Source: an uncultured delta proteobacterium
Lineage (GTDB): Bacteria; Myxococcota_A; UBA9160; JAFDET01
NCBI GenBank assembly: GCA_947259215.1
Contig: CAMYLJ010000010.1
Location: 11,891 to 75,890 of the forward strand
Reading direction: 5' to 3'
DNA length: 64,000 bases
The notes beneath the pieces were generated by a model. The model saw nothing but the letters and a program-made list of their open reading frames with translations. It was not told the origin of the DNA and did not search any database. Shown piece by piece: positions 53,587 to 61,555 of the stretch. How positions within the stretch are numbered: the first letter of the stretch is position 1; every line of letters begins with the position of its first letter. The position numbers and the translations under genes are program-made.

Positions 53587-54938
53587 GACAGGGCCTGGCT
53601 CTCGAGGAAGGCGCCGAGGCCGCGCGCGTCGGCGCGGGCTCGCATCTTGGCCAGTGCGCGAGCCTCGATCTGGCGGATCCTCTCGCGCGAGAGCCCGAGC
53701 TCCTCGCCCACGCGCTGGAGCGTGTGGGGCTCGTTGCCACCCAACCCGAAGCGGAGTCCGACGATCGTGCGCTCGCGCTCGTCCAGCTCCCGCACCAGGT
53801 CTCGGATCTCCGGCTGGATCTCCTGCTGGGCAACCCGCTGGATCGGATCCGCGACGTCCCCGTCGGCCAGGCGATCGGCGAGCACCTGTCCCTCGAAGCC
53901 GGGGACCTCCTCGTCGAGGGAGTTCGGCTTCAAGGTGGCGCGCTGGAGGGTTTCGATCTCGTTCTCCTCGACGCCCAGGATCGCCGCGATCTCCTGGTTC
54001 TCCGGGGCGCGACCCAGGCGTCGCGTGAGCTCGCCACGGGTGCGCTTCTCGCGGATGGCCAGGTCGTAGACGTGGGAAGGCAGCCGGACCGTGCGCGAGT
54101 GGTTCTGGACGGCCCGGATGAACGACTGCCGGATCCACCAGGCGGCGTAGGTCGAGAACTTGAAGCCGCGCGTGGCGTCGAACTTCTCCACCGCCCGGAT
54201 CAGGCCGATGTTCCCTTCCTGGATCAGGTCTCCAAAGCCGAGTCCCATGCCCCGGTACTGCTTGGCCATGTGCACCACGAGCTTGAGGTTGTGGTGCACG
54301 AAGGTGTTCTTGGCCTCGAGCATCTCGTCGTGGTGACCGTCTATGGCGCGAAGCCGGCTGCGCAGCTCCGGCGCGGGCATTCCGGCTCGCTCGGCCAGAC
54401 CCCGGGTCCGCCGGCGGAGCTGGAGCCGCAGCTCGCGCCAGGCCTCCTCGATCAACGCCATGGACAGGTTCGCATCGCGGAGGGCGCGCGAGAGGTCGCT
54501 GTCGATGCGACCCGGATTCGAGCTGCCGCCCGCGTCGCGCTTCTGGAGCAGGCGCTGGATGCGCGCGAGGGCGCGGTCCACACCGGGTCCGGGGTCGGGC
54601 AGGGCGGGGTCGCGCCAGCTGGCCGACAGCGACGCGGTCGTGCGCCCGGCCCCGCGCCGCTCGCACCAGCGCCCGAGCGCGAAGCGCGCGGTGAACGGGA
54701 TCGCCTCCATTGCGCTTCGGAATGCCTCGGAGTGCTGCTGGATCCGCCCGGCGAGCTCCTGCTCGTTCTCGCGGGTCAGCGTGCTCACCGGCGCTATGTC
54801 GCGCAGGTAGCGCTTGAGCGAGTAGGCCGGCGCCACCCCGTCCCCGAGCGGCTCGGGCGAGGCATGCGCCTCGGCGCGCGTGCTGGCGGCCGGTGAGTCG
54901 GTGCGGGTTTCGGGAACGTTGTGGGTGTCGAAGTCCAT
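53583..54938 (-). CDS. RpoD-like (group 2/3) sigma factor of the light locus
   Basis: The 451-residue sigma-70-family protein has region 1.2 (YSLKRYLRDIAPVSTLTREN, about 40-78), a nonconserved insert of about 130 residues, region 2 (HHNLKLVVHMAKQYRGMGLG, LIQEGNIGLIRAVEKFD, FSTYAAWWIRQSFIRAVQN), region 3 and region 4 (LDERERTIVGLRFGLGG, LGLSRERIRQIEARAL). It lacks region 1.1 of the housekeeping sigma, so it is an alternative factor. ATG 54938 lies 29 nt behind the TTGACA of the shared light element with no SD (leaderless). The methyltransferase start overlaps its stop. Confidence 0.93.
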   Translation of the reverse strand: MDFDTHNVPETRTDSPAASTRAEAHASPEPLGDGVAPAYSLKRYLRDIAPVSTLTRENEQELAGRIQQHSEAFRSAMEAIPFTARFALGRWCERRGAGRTTASLSASWRDPALPDPGPGVDRALARIQRLLQKRDAGGSSNPGRIDSDLSRALRDANLSMALIEEAWRELRLQLRRRTRGLAERAGMPAPELRSRLRAIDGHHDEMLEAKNTFVHHNLKLVVHMAKQYRGMGLGFGDLIQEGNIGLIRAVEKFDATRGFKFSTYAAWWIRQSFIRAVQNHSRTVRLPSHVYDLAIREKRTRGELTRRLGRAPENQEIAAILGVEENEIETLQRATLKPNSLDEEVPGFEGQVLADRLADGDVADPIQRVAQQEIQPEIRDLVRELDERERTIVGLRFGLGGNEPHTLQRVGEELGLSRERIRQIEARALAKMRARADARGLGAFLESQALS

Positions 54939-54984
54939 GAAAGGATGTTGACATGGGCTGGACGAGATGTCAATCAAATGTCTA
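54939..54984 (-). promoter_or_regulatory. Light-locus promoter/operator of the sigma gene (TAGACAT-N4-TTGACA)
   Basis: On the minus strand, TAGACAT (54984-54978), four bases, TTGACA (54973-54968), then 29 nt to the ATG. The candidate -10 is CAACAT (54950-54945), 17 bp after TTGACA and 6 nt before the ATG. An inverted repeat TTGACAT-N12-ATGTCAA (54948-54973) is also present. The same element with the same spacing precedes the DCC gene. Confidence 0.65.
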
Positions 54985-55001
54985 TAAAAATATAGACATT
55001 T
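54976..55001. promoter_or_regulatory. 26-bp perfect AT-rich palindrome (probable operator)
   Basis: Two 11-bp arms (AAATGTCTATA and its complement) flank AAAA. It overlaps the MerR stop codon and the TAGACAT box of the sigma promoter. In DNA of about 70% GC this AT-rich perfect dyad stands out. The half-site ATGTCTA is the complement of the TAGACAT box. Confidence 0.6.
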
Positions 55002-55902
55002 ATCCCCAGGGGGATCTCGCCGTGGCGCCCTCGGGGAGACGGGCCAGGTGCCGGACGGCGCCTTCCAACTCGTCCAGGTCGCTGAAGAAATCCACCCCGG
55101 GCAGCGGCGACGCCGGCTGCTGGCCCCCGACCCAGATCCGGACATCGCCGGGAAGCCGCTGGCGCAGCTGGCGGAGGTACGGCTCGGCCGCGCCCGGCCC
55201 CAGGTGGATGAGGCTCAGGGCGACCGCGGCGGGTCGGCAGCGTTCGGCGGCCGCCACGACCTCGTCCACCGGCAGCTCCGGCCCGAGATACGTGGCCGCA
55301 GCGCCGGCCCCGACTGCCGCCACGGCGGCGATCAGCGCCCCCAGCTCGTGGCGCTCGTCGGGGGGCGTCGTAAAGATCACGTGCGGGGCGTCGCCGTGCG
55401 ACGCGCCCCGGAGCACGCTGCCCAGGATTCCGCGGGTCACCGCCGAGAGGAGGTGCTCGGACGCGATCGAGGCCGTGCCCGCCTGCCAGCGGTCCCCGAC
55501 TTCGCGCAGCAGGGGCGCCGCCACCTGGCGCGCGAAGCCGGTCGGCCCCAGCACGCTGAACTGCTGCGCCAGCGAGCGCTCGACCTCGGCGAGATCGAGG
55601 CGGTCGATGGCGTCGAGCAGCTCCGTCTGCGGGCGGGCCTCGCGCCGGGCCGGCCCGGTCAGCAGGCGTTCGATCTGCGGGTTCTCGAGTCCGGCGAGCT
55701 GGCTGATGCGGTGGCCCGCGTCGACCGCTTCCTTCAGGAGCCGGAGGCGCGCGACGTCAGCGTCGCTGAAGCGCCGCGTTCCGCCCGGAGTTCGCTCCGG
55801 CACCACGGCGGCGTAGCGACGCTCCCAGGCTCGGATCGTGTGGGCGCTGAGCCCGGTCAGCCGTACCACGGCGGCCAGGGCGTAGCCGGGTCGCTTACTC
55901 AC
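55000..55902 (-). CDS. CarH/LitR-type B12-dependent MerR photoreceptor-repressor
   Basis: The 300-residue protein has an N-terminal MerR winged helix (about 7-75: YALAAVVRLTGLSAHTIRAW, ERRY), a helical B12 cap (about 90-165) with W-x9-EH (Trp139, Glu149, His150), and a cobalamin-binding Rossmann domain (about 172-290) with the lower-ligand motif DERHELG (His185). This is the adenosylcobalamin signature of CarH, which represses in the dark as a tetramer and falls apart in light. GTG 55902 has a GAGGGGAAG SD. Its gene lies between two copies of the probable operator, so autoregulation is likely. Confidence 0.92.
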   Translation of the reverse strand: MSKRPGYALAAVVRLTGLSAHTIRAWERRYAAVVPERTPGGTRRFSDADVARLRLLKEAVDAGHRISQLAGLENPQIERLLTGPARREARPQTELLDAIDRLDLAEVERSLAQQFSVLGPTGFARQVAAPLLREVGDRWQAGTASIASEHLLSAVTRGILGSVLRGASHGDAPHVIFTTPPDERHELGALIAAVAAVGAGAAATYLGPELPVDEVVAAAERCRPAAVALSLIHLGPGAAEPYLRQLRQRLPGDVRIWVGGQQPASPLPGVDFFSDLDELEGAVRHLARLPEGATARSPWG

Positions 55903-55916
55903 GTCGCTTCCCCTCA

Positions 55917-55960
55917 AAACTAGACATGAACTTGACAAAGCCATCCCGTCAGTCAAGTTC
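55917..55960. promoter_or_regulatory. Divergent light-locus operator/promoter (MerR / DCC-photolyase)
   Basis: On the plus strand TAGACAT (55921-55927), four bases, TTGACA (55932-55937), then 29 nt to ATG 55967: spacing identical to the sigma promoter. AACTTGAC and GTCAAGTT (55929-55936, 55952-55959) form a dyad with a 15-bp spacer. On the minus strand TAGTTT (55922-55917) could be the -10 of the regulator's own promoter and overlaps the TAGACAT box, so one bound repressor could cover both directions. Confidence 0.65.
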
Positions 55961-55966
55961 GAGCGC

Positions 55967-56377
55967 ATGACGACGCCTACGGCCTGGGACATCAAGATGC
56001 TGTTCGATGGCGAATGCCCGCTCTGCCGGCGGGAGATCGCTTTCCTCGAGCGCCGGAACGGCCGCGGTCGCCTGGCGCTGGAGGACATCGCGGCGCCCGG
56101 CTTCGACCCGGCGACCTACGGTCTCGACCAGGCGGCGGTCATGGGACGAATTCACGGCGTGCTGCCGGACGGCCGGGTCCTGGAAGGCATGGAGGTCTTC
56201 CGCCGCGCCTACGCCGCGGTGGGGCTCGGCTGGCTGCTGGCGCCCTCGCGTTGGCCCGGGCTGGGGCGGGTCTTCGATGCGGGGTACCGGGTCTTCGCCC
56301 GAAACCGCCTGCGCTGGACCGGGCGAACCGACGCCGCCTGCGAGCAGGGCTCCTGCGCCCTTCCCGACGGCCGCTGA
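55967..56377 (+). CDS. DCC-family (DUF393) thiol-redox-like protein
   Basis: The 136-residue protein has the DxxCxxC signature in MLFDGECPLCRREIAFLERR (Cys18, Cys21 region) and the family's C-terminal WPGLGRVFDAGYRVFARNRL. Members have a thioredoxin-like fold and are thought to be thiol-disulfide proteins; the partner is unknown. It is the first gene of the plus-strand light operon, 2 nt before the photolyase. Confidence 0.88.
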   Translation: MTTPTAWDIKMLFDGECPLCRREIAFLERRNGRGRLALEDIAAPGFDPATYGLDQAAVMGRIHGVLPDGRVLEGMEVFRRAYAAVGLGWLLAPSRWPGLGRVFDAGYRVFARNRLRWTGRTDAACEQGSCALPDGR

Positions 56378-56379
56378 GC

Positions 56380-57777
56380 ATGCGCGGTCTCTTCTGGTTC
56401 CGGAGCGATCTTCGCCTGCGTGACCACCGTGGCCTGGCCGCCCTGGCCGAGCGGGTCGACGAGTGGGCTCCGGTCTTCATCCTCGACGAAGGCCTGCTCG
56501 ATTCGGCCCGGACCGGGGAGCCGCGCGTCCGGTTCCTGTTGGACTGCCTCGCGCGGCTCGACGCGGACCTGCGCAAGCGCGGCACCCGGCTCGTGGTGCG
56601 GTGCGGCAGCCCCGAGCGCGAGCTGCCACGGCACGCGCACGAGACCGGAGCCGAGCGCGTCGTCTGGAGCCGCGACTACGGGGCATTCGCGAGCGGGCGT
56701 GACGAGCGCATCCGACAGCGCCTCGAGCGCGACGGCTGCCGGGTCGAGACGGTGAAGGACCGGGTCGTCTACGAGAGCGATGAGGTGCGCTCCGCTGCGG
56801 GGCGGCCCTACGCGGTCTACACGCCCTACGCCAAGACCTGGCGCGCACGCTTCGCGGAGGAGCCCGAGCTGCCCACGGGACCGCTGCGGCTGCCGCGCCC
56901 CATCCCGCGCGTCCGCAGCGACGTGCTGCCCAGCGCGAAGGATCTGGGCTTCACGGACGAAGGCGCAGAGCTTCCGACGGGTGGCGAGGCCGCCGCCCGG
57001 CGGCGCCTCGACGCCTTCCTGGACGGGCCGGTTGCCGCGTACGCGCGAGACCGCGATCGTCCCGCCGTCGACGGGACCTCACGCCTGTCGCCATACCTCC
57101 GCTTCGGCGCGATCTCCGTACGCACCTGCATCGATGCGGCGCACGAGCTCGCTTGCGCGGACCCTGCCGCCGGGCCCGGCGTGCGCAAGTGGGTGGACGA
57201 GCTCATCTGGCGCGAGTTCTACTACGCCATCCTGGCCGAGCATCCCCGGGTGGCGCGCGAGTCCTACCGCCGCGAGTACGATGCCCTGGAGTGGGAGAAC
57301 GACGATGAGTGCTATCAGGCCTGGTGCGCGGGCCGGACCGGCTATCCCATCGTGGACGCGGGCATGCGGCAGCTCGCCGCCACGGGCTGGGTGCACAACC
57401 GGGTCCGCATGATCGTGGCGAGCTTCCTCACCAAGGACCTGCTGATCGACTGGCGCCTCGGGGAGCACCACTTCTACCGCCAGCTCGTGGACGGAGACCC
57501 GGCCTGCAACAACGGAGGCTGGCAGTGGGCTGCCTCGACGGGGACCGACGCGCAGCCGTACTTCCGCATCTTCAACCCGACGACCCAGGGCGAGCGCTAC
57601 GACCCCGACGGCGCCTACGTGCGGCGCTGGGTTCCCGAGCTGCGCGACCTGCCCGACAGCCGGGTCCACAAGCCCTGGGAATCCCCGATCCTCGCGCCCG
57701 GGTATCCCGCGCCGATCGTGGATCACGCCGAGCGTCGGCGACTGGCCCTTCAGCGATACGAGGCGGTGCGAGCATGA
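56380..57777 (+). CDS. phrB: Class I CPD photolyase
   Basis: The 465-residue flavoprotein has the N-terminal antenna domain (LFWFRSDLRLRDHRGLAALA) and the FAD domain with SPYLRFGAISVRTC, WVDELIWREFYYAILAEHP, WCAGRTGYPIVDAGMRQLAA, TGWVHNRVRMIVASFLTKDL and NNGGWQWAASTGTDAQPYFR. These include the FAD-binding loops and tryptophans of the electron-transfer chain. It repairs UV cyclobutane pyrimidine dimers with blue light. ATG 56380 follows the DCC stop by 2 nt; the second MerR gene overlaps its end. Confidence 0.96.
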   Translation: MRGLFWFRSDLRLRDHRGLAALAERVDEWAPVFILDEGLLDSARTGEPRVRFLLDCLARLDADLRKRGTRLVVRCGSPERELPRHAHETGAERVVWSRDYGAFASGRDERIRQRLERDGCRVETVKDRVVYESDEVRSAAGRPYAVYTPYAKTWRARFAEEPELPTGPLRLPRPIPRVRSDVLPSAKDLGFTDEGAELPTGGEAAARRRLDAFLDGPVAAYARDRDRPAVDGTSRLSPYLRFGAISVRTCIDAAHELACADPAAGPGVRKWVDELIWREFYYAILAEHPRVARESYRREYDALEWENDDECYQAWCAGRTGYPIVDAGMRQLAATGWVHNRVRMIVASFLTKDLLIDWRLGEHHFYRQLVDGDPACNNGGWQWAASTGTDAQPYFRIFNPTTQGERYDPDGAYVRRWVPELRDLPDSRVHKPWESPILAPGYPAPIVDHAERRRLALQRYEAVRA

Positions 57778-58754
57778 GCGAGCGAACGCGAGGCTATGCG
57801 ATCGGAACGGTGGCCAACCTGACGGGCCTGGACCCGCACACGATCCGGGCCTGGGAGCGACGCTACGAGGCCGTCAGGCCGGACCGGAGCGCCGGAGGTG
57901 CACGCCGCTACCGCGACGAGGACGTGGCGCGTCTCCAGCTGCTGAAGGCCCTGACCGAGTGCGGCGAGCCGATCGGAAGCGTCGCGGGTCTCGAAGACGC
58001 GGTCTTGCGCTCGCGCCTCGAGCGGATGGCCGGCCTGTCGGAGTCCCTTGCGCCCCGCGAGGCTCGCAGGGGGCCCCTGCGCGTCGCGCTGCTGCACCCG
58101 CGCATCGCCGAGCAGATCCGCGCACACGGAAGCGCCCCGTCGGGTCTCCAGCTGAGCGTCCGCGAGGACGCCCTCGAGGCCTTCGTCTCCGGGCTGCATG
58201 TGGACTCCTGCGACGTGGTGATCGTCGGGCTCGAGCTGCTCGGGCGGGAGCCGCTGCGAGCGCTCGAACGCATCTCGCGGGCGTCCGGCGGCCGCCCCAT
58301 ACTCATCGTCTACCAGTTCGCCCGGCGCGCCATGCTGGCCCAGCTCGGCAGCCGCGGCGCGCGCCTCGTGCGTGGCCCCCTGCGGCTCGAGGCCCTGGGG
58401 CGCAACGTACTGGACCTGTTCGCGAGCGACGGTGCGCTTCGCAGCCGGGGTTTCGCTCCCCTGGAGACGCTGCGCCGACCCAACGGACGGCCCGCTCCGG
58501 AGCGGCGCTTCGACGACCGCCAGCTCGCGCGTCTGGCGGAGATTGCCAGCGCGGTCGACTGCGAGTGCCCCAATCACCTGGCGTCGATCGTCACGAGCCT
58601 GGTCGCCTTCGAGCGCTACGCGGGCGAATGCGAGAACCGTGACCAGGCCGACGCCCGGCTCCATGCGCGCCTCGCCCTCGGCACGTCGCTGGCTCGCGAC
58701 GCGATGGAACGCCTGCTGGCCGAGGTGTGCGAGCAGGACGGGATCGCGGTTTAG
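57774..58754 (+). CDS. MerR-family regulator without a B12 site
   Basis: The 326-residue protein has a MerR HTH (YAIGTVANLTGLDPHTIRAW, ERRYEAVRPDRS, about 7-75) like its CarH neighbour. The middle (about 100-205) is a receiver- or B12-like Rossmann fold (PLRVALLHPR, CDVVIVGLELLGREPL, RPILIVYQFA) without W-x9-EH or ExHxxG. The C-terminus (about 255-320) has VDCECPNHLASIVTSLVAFE and GECENRDQADARLH with Cys263, Cys265, His268, Cys286 and His297, a possible metal or redox site. ATG 57774 overlaps the photolyase stop. Confidence 0.85.
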   Translation: MSERTRGYAIGTVANLTGLDPHTIRAWERRYEAVRPDRSAGGARRYRDEDVARLQLLKALTECGEPIGSVAGLEDAVLRSRLERMAGLSESLAPREARRGPLRVALLHPRIAEQIRAHGSAPSGLQLSVREDALEAFVSGLHVDSCDVVIVGLELLGREPLRALERISRASGGRPILIVYQFARRAMLAQLGSRGARLVRGPLRLEALGRNVLDLFASDGALRSRGFAPLETLRRPNGRPAPERRFDDRQLARLAEIASAVDCECPNHLASIVTSLVAFERYAGECENRDQADARLHARLALGTSLARDAMERLLAEVCEQDGIAV

Positions 58755-58791
58755 GCGGGCGCCGTCGGTCTCCCGCAGTAGAATGGCGCCC

Positions 58792-59763
58792 GTGGCGACC
58801 CAGATCCCCCTGTTCGCCCGGGAGCCGATCGCCGTCGAGCCGGCTCCCCCGAGTGCCGAGGACGTCGCGGCCGCGACCCGGATTCCGCCGGGCGTCCGCC
58901 TCGGAACCTCGTCCTGGTCCTTCCCGGGCTGGACCGGCAGCGTCTGGCAGTGCAGCGTCCGTCCTGCTCTCCTGGCGCGCCACGGGCTCGCCGCCTACGC
59001 GCGGCACCCGCTCCTGCGCGCGGTCGGGATCGACCGCAGTTACTACGCGCCCCCCGAACGGTCGCTGCTCGCGCGCTACGCCGCGGAGGTGCCCGACGGC
59101 TTCCGCTTCCTGGTGAAGGCGCACGAGCACGTGACCTGCGCGCAGCTGCGCGCGCCGAGCGGGCGCTCCGAGCCAAACCCGCGCTTCCTGGATGCGGCCT
59201 ATGCGACGGACGCCGTCGTCGCGCCCGCCGTCGCGGGGCTCGGGCCCAAGCTCGGCGCGCTGGTGTTCCAGTTCCCGCCCCAGGATCCGGCCCTGGCCGG
59301 CGGCCCGGAGGGATTCGCCGAGCGCCTCCACGGCTTCTTGACGCGGCTTCCCCGCGGTCCCGCCTACGCGGTGGAGATCCGCAACCAGGCGTGGTTCACG
59401 CCGGCCTACGTCCAGGCCCTGCGTGACGCGGGCGCCGTCCACTGCCTGGCGCTGCATCCCCGCATGCCCGACCTGGAGGTCCAGGAGGCGGCGCTGGCTC
59501 CCGACGCGCCGCTGCTCGTGGCACGCTGGATGCTGCGTCGGGGCATGCGCTACGAGCAGGCGCGGGAGCGTTACGCCCCCTTCGACCGGCTGGCGGAGCC
59601 GGATCCGCGCAACCGCGAGCGGCTCGCGGGGCTGCTGGCGCGCACCGCCGCGCGCGGCAGCGCCGCGCTGGTGACGGTGAACAACAAGGCCGAGGGATCG
59701 GCGCCGCTCTCGGTCTTCGCCCTGGCCCGCCGCACCGCGGCCCTGCTGGAGGCCGGGCGGTGA
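58792..59763 (+). CDS. DUF72 family protein
   Basis: The 323-residue TIM-barrel-like DUF72 protein starts IPLFAREPIAVEPAPPSAED and has GTSSWSFPGWTGSVW, SYYAPPERSLLARYA, FRFLVKAHEHVTC, LVFQFPP and AVEIRNQAWF, typical family blocks. Function unknown. GTG 58792 was chosen because a TAGAAT box (58779-58784) overlaps the ATG at 58783 and stands 7 nt before this GTG. Related genes (YecE type) often neighbour photolyases and DUF523 genes. Confidence 0.82.
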   Translation: MATQIPLFAREPIAVEPAPPSAEDVAAATRIPPGVRLGTSSWSFPGWTGSVWQCSVRPALLARHGLAAYARHPLLRAVGIDRSYYAPPERSLLARYAAEVPDGFRFLVKAHEHVTCAQLRAPSGRSEPNPRFLDAAYATDAVVAPAVAGLGPKLGALVFQFPPQDPALAGGPEGFAERLHGFLTRLPRGPAYAVEIRNQAWFTPAYVQALRDAGAVHCLALHPRMPDLEVQEAALAPDAPLLVARWMLRRGMRYEQARERYAPFDRLAEPDPRNRERLAGLLARTAARGSAALVTVNNKAEGSAPLSVFALARRTAALLEAGR

Positions 59764-60713
59764 GCGAAGCGCCCCTTCGCGTCGGCATCTCCTCGTGCCT
59801 GCTCGGCAACGAGGTGCGCTTCGACGGCGGCCACAAGCGGGATCGCTTTCTCACCGACACGCTGGGCCCCTTCGTCGAGTGGGTTCCCGTGTGCCCCGAG
59901 GTCGAGGTCGGGATGGGCACCCCCCGCGAGAGCGTGCGCCTGGTTCGCGAGGGCGAGGACGTGCGCATGGTCGCCCCGAAGAGCGGTCGCGACCACACCC
60001 GGGACATGCACACCTTCGCGCGCAAGCGCGTGCGCGCCCTCTCCAAGCTCGATCTCACGGGCTACGTGCTCAAGAAGGACTCGCCCAGCTGCGGCATGGA
60101 GCGGGTGCGGATCTACGCGGAGAACGGCATGGCGGAGCGCAAGGGCCGGGGCCTGTTTGCCGAGGCGCTGCTCGAGGCGCTGCCGAACCTGCCCGTCGAG
60201 GAGGAGGGCCGCCTCAACGATCCGGTGCTGCGCGAGAACTGGATCGAGCGGGTCTTCGCCTACCGCCGGCTGCGGGACCTCTTCGCCGGTGGCTTCGGCC
60301 GCGGTGACGTCGTGCGCTTCCACACCGCCCACAAGCTCCAGATCATGGCCCATTCGCCCCAGGCGTTCCGGGAGCTGGGCAGGCTGGTGGCGGCGGTGAA
60401 GGAGACCCCCCGCGTTGAGTTCATCCGCCGCTACGGCGACGGCTTCATGGCGGCGTTGCTGCGGCGCGCGACGCCGCGGCGTCACGTGAACGCCATGCAC
60501 CACATGGCCGGCTACTTCAAGAAGCAGCTCGACGCGCGCGACAAGCGCGAGCTGCTGGACCTGATCGAGGACTATCGAAACGGCCTCGTGCCCCTGGTGG
60601 TGCCCCTCACCTTGATCCGCCACCACGTGCGCACCCTGGACGTGGAATACCTGCGCGGCCAGCACTATCTGGAGCCCCACCCCAAGGAGCTCATGCTGCG
60701 CAATCACGTCTAG
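59760..60713 (+). CDS. DUF523-DUF1722 fusion protein (YbgA-like)
   Basis: The 317-residue protein has an N-terminal DUF523 domain (about 5-155: RVGISSCLLGNEVRFDGGHK, PVCPEVEVGMGTPRE, KKDSPSCGMERV) and a C-terminal DUF1722 domain (about 195-315: FHTAHKLQIMAHSP, HHMAGYFKKQLDARDKRELL). E. coli carries a DUF1722 protein (YbgA) directly before phrB, so linkage to photolyase is conserved. GTG 59760 overlaps the DUF72 stop. It ends the plus-strand light operon. Confidence 0.9.
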   Translation: MSEAPLRVGISSCLLGNEVRFDGGHKRDRFLTDTLGPFVEWVPVCPEVEVGMGTPRESVRLVREGEDVRMVAPKSGRDHTRDMHTFARKRVRALSKLDLTGYVLKKDSPSCGMERVRIYAENGMAERKGRGLFAEALLEALPNLPVEEEGRLNDPVLRENWIERVFAYRRLRDLFAGGFGRGDVVRFHTAHKLQIMAHSPQAFRELGRLVAAVKETPRVEFIRRYGDGFMAALLRRATPRRHVNAMHHMAGYFKKQLDARDKRELLDLIEDYRNGLVPLVVPLTLIRHHVRTLDVEYLRGQHYLEPHPKELMLRNHV

Positions 60714-60716
60714 CTG

Positions 60717-60998
60717 CTAGGGCACCACCTCGACGCCGCGCCAGAAGGCGACGCGTCCGTCGATCTCGGCCGCAGCGGGCTTGGGCTCGGGGTAGAACCA
60801 GGCGGCGTCGCGGTTGACGTCCTCTCCCACGACCACGTCGTAGTAGGACGCCGTCCCCTTCCAGGGGCAGACCGAGCTGGTCTCGCTCTCGCGGAAGAAG
60901 CTCCGGTCGAGCGCCTCGGCCGGGAAGTAGTGATTTCCCTCGACGATCACGGTGTCGTCGCTCGTGGCCAGGACCTGGCCGTTCCAGATCGCCTTCAT
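60717..60998 (-). CDS. DUF427 family protein
   Basis: The 93-residue protein has the DUF427 pattern: [67 protein letters not shown] and [19 protein letters not shown] precedes ATG 60998, and a TAGCAT box on the minus strand (61021-61016) gives an own promoter. Function unknown; the domain is common in light- and stress-related gene clusters. It converges on DUF523/DUF1722 with a 3-bp gap. Confidence 0.88.
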   Translation of the reverse strand: MKAIWNGQVLATSDDTVIVEGNHYFPAEALDRSFFRESETSSVCPWKGTASYYDVVVGEDVNRDAAWFYPEPKPAAAEIDGRVAFWRGVEVVP

Positions 60999-61031
60999 GA
61001 CGCACCTCCGCGGCGATGCTATCACGCCCGC

Positions 61032-61541
61032 ATGGGCGCCTGGCGTCGTGTGAGCGAGATCGACTGGGGGCGCTGGGTTCCGCGGGATCCGGCCACCCTC
61101 GTCTTCGTGGTGCGCGACGGGCAGATCCTGCTGATCCGCAAGAAGCGGGGCCTCGGGGCGGGCAAGATCAACGGCCCCGGAGGCCGCCTCGAGCCGGGCG
61201 AGTCGCCCGTCGCCGGGGCGGTGCGAGAAGTGGAAGAGGAGCTGCGTGCGACGCCCACCGGCCTGCGGGCGAGCGGCGAGCTGCGCTTCCAGTTCGTGGA
61301 CGACTACTCGATCCACGTGCACGTCTTCCGGGCCGACGGCCTCGCAGGCGAGCCGCGGGAGACCGAGGAGGCGGTTCCGCTCTGGACCTCCCTCGACGCC
61401 ATCCCCTACGACGAGATGTGGGAGGATGACCGCCTGTGGCTGCCCCACCTGCTGTCGCGGCGCCGCTTCGGGGGCTGCTTCCTGTTCGAGGGCGACGCCT
61501 TGCTCGACTACGCGCTCGACGTGCAGGCTTCGCCCGATTAG
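61032..61541 (+). CDS. NUDIX hydrolase (MutT/MTH1-like)
   Basis: The 169-residue protein has the complete Nudix box [20 protein letters not shown], with EL after it (G-x5-E-x7-REVxEE). Features such as [20 protein letters not shown] and the C-terminal [16 protein letters not shown] resemble MTH1-type purine-oxide dNTP hydrolases, which would fit a locus dealing with oxidised nucleotides; the substrate is not proven. Start ATG 61032 follows a TATCAC box by 6 nt without an SD. Confidence 0.9.
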   Translation: MGAWRRVSEIDWGRWVPRDPATLVFVVRDGQILLIRKKRGLGAGKINGPGGRLEPGESPVAGAVREVEEELRATPTGLRASGELRFQFVDDYSIHVHVFRADGLAGEPRETEEAVPLWTSLDAIPYDEMWEDDRLWLPHLLSRRRFGGCFLFEGDALLDYALDVQASPD

Positions 61542-61555
61542 CGCGGTGCCCGCCC

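Noticed and set aside
54976-55001. 26-bp palindrome as a transcription terminator of the MerR gene
   Set aside because: The stem is almost all A/T and no GC stem or T-tract in the right place follows; its half-sites match the TAGACAT box, so an operator is more likely.
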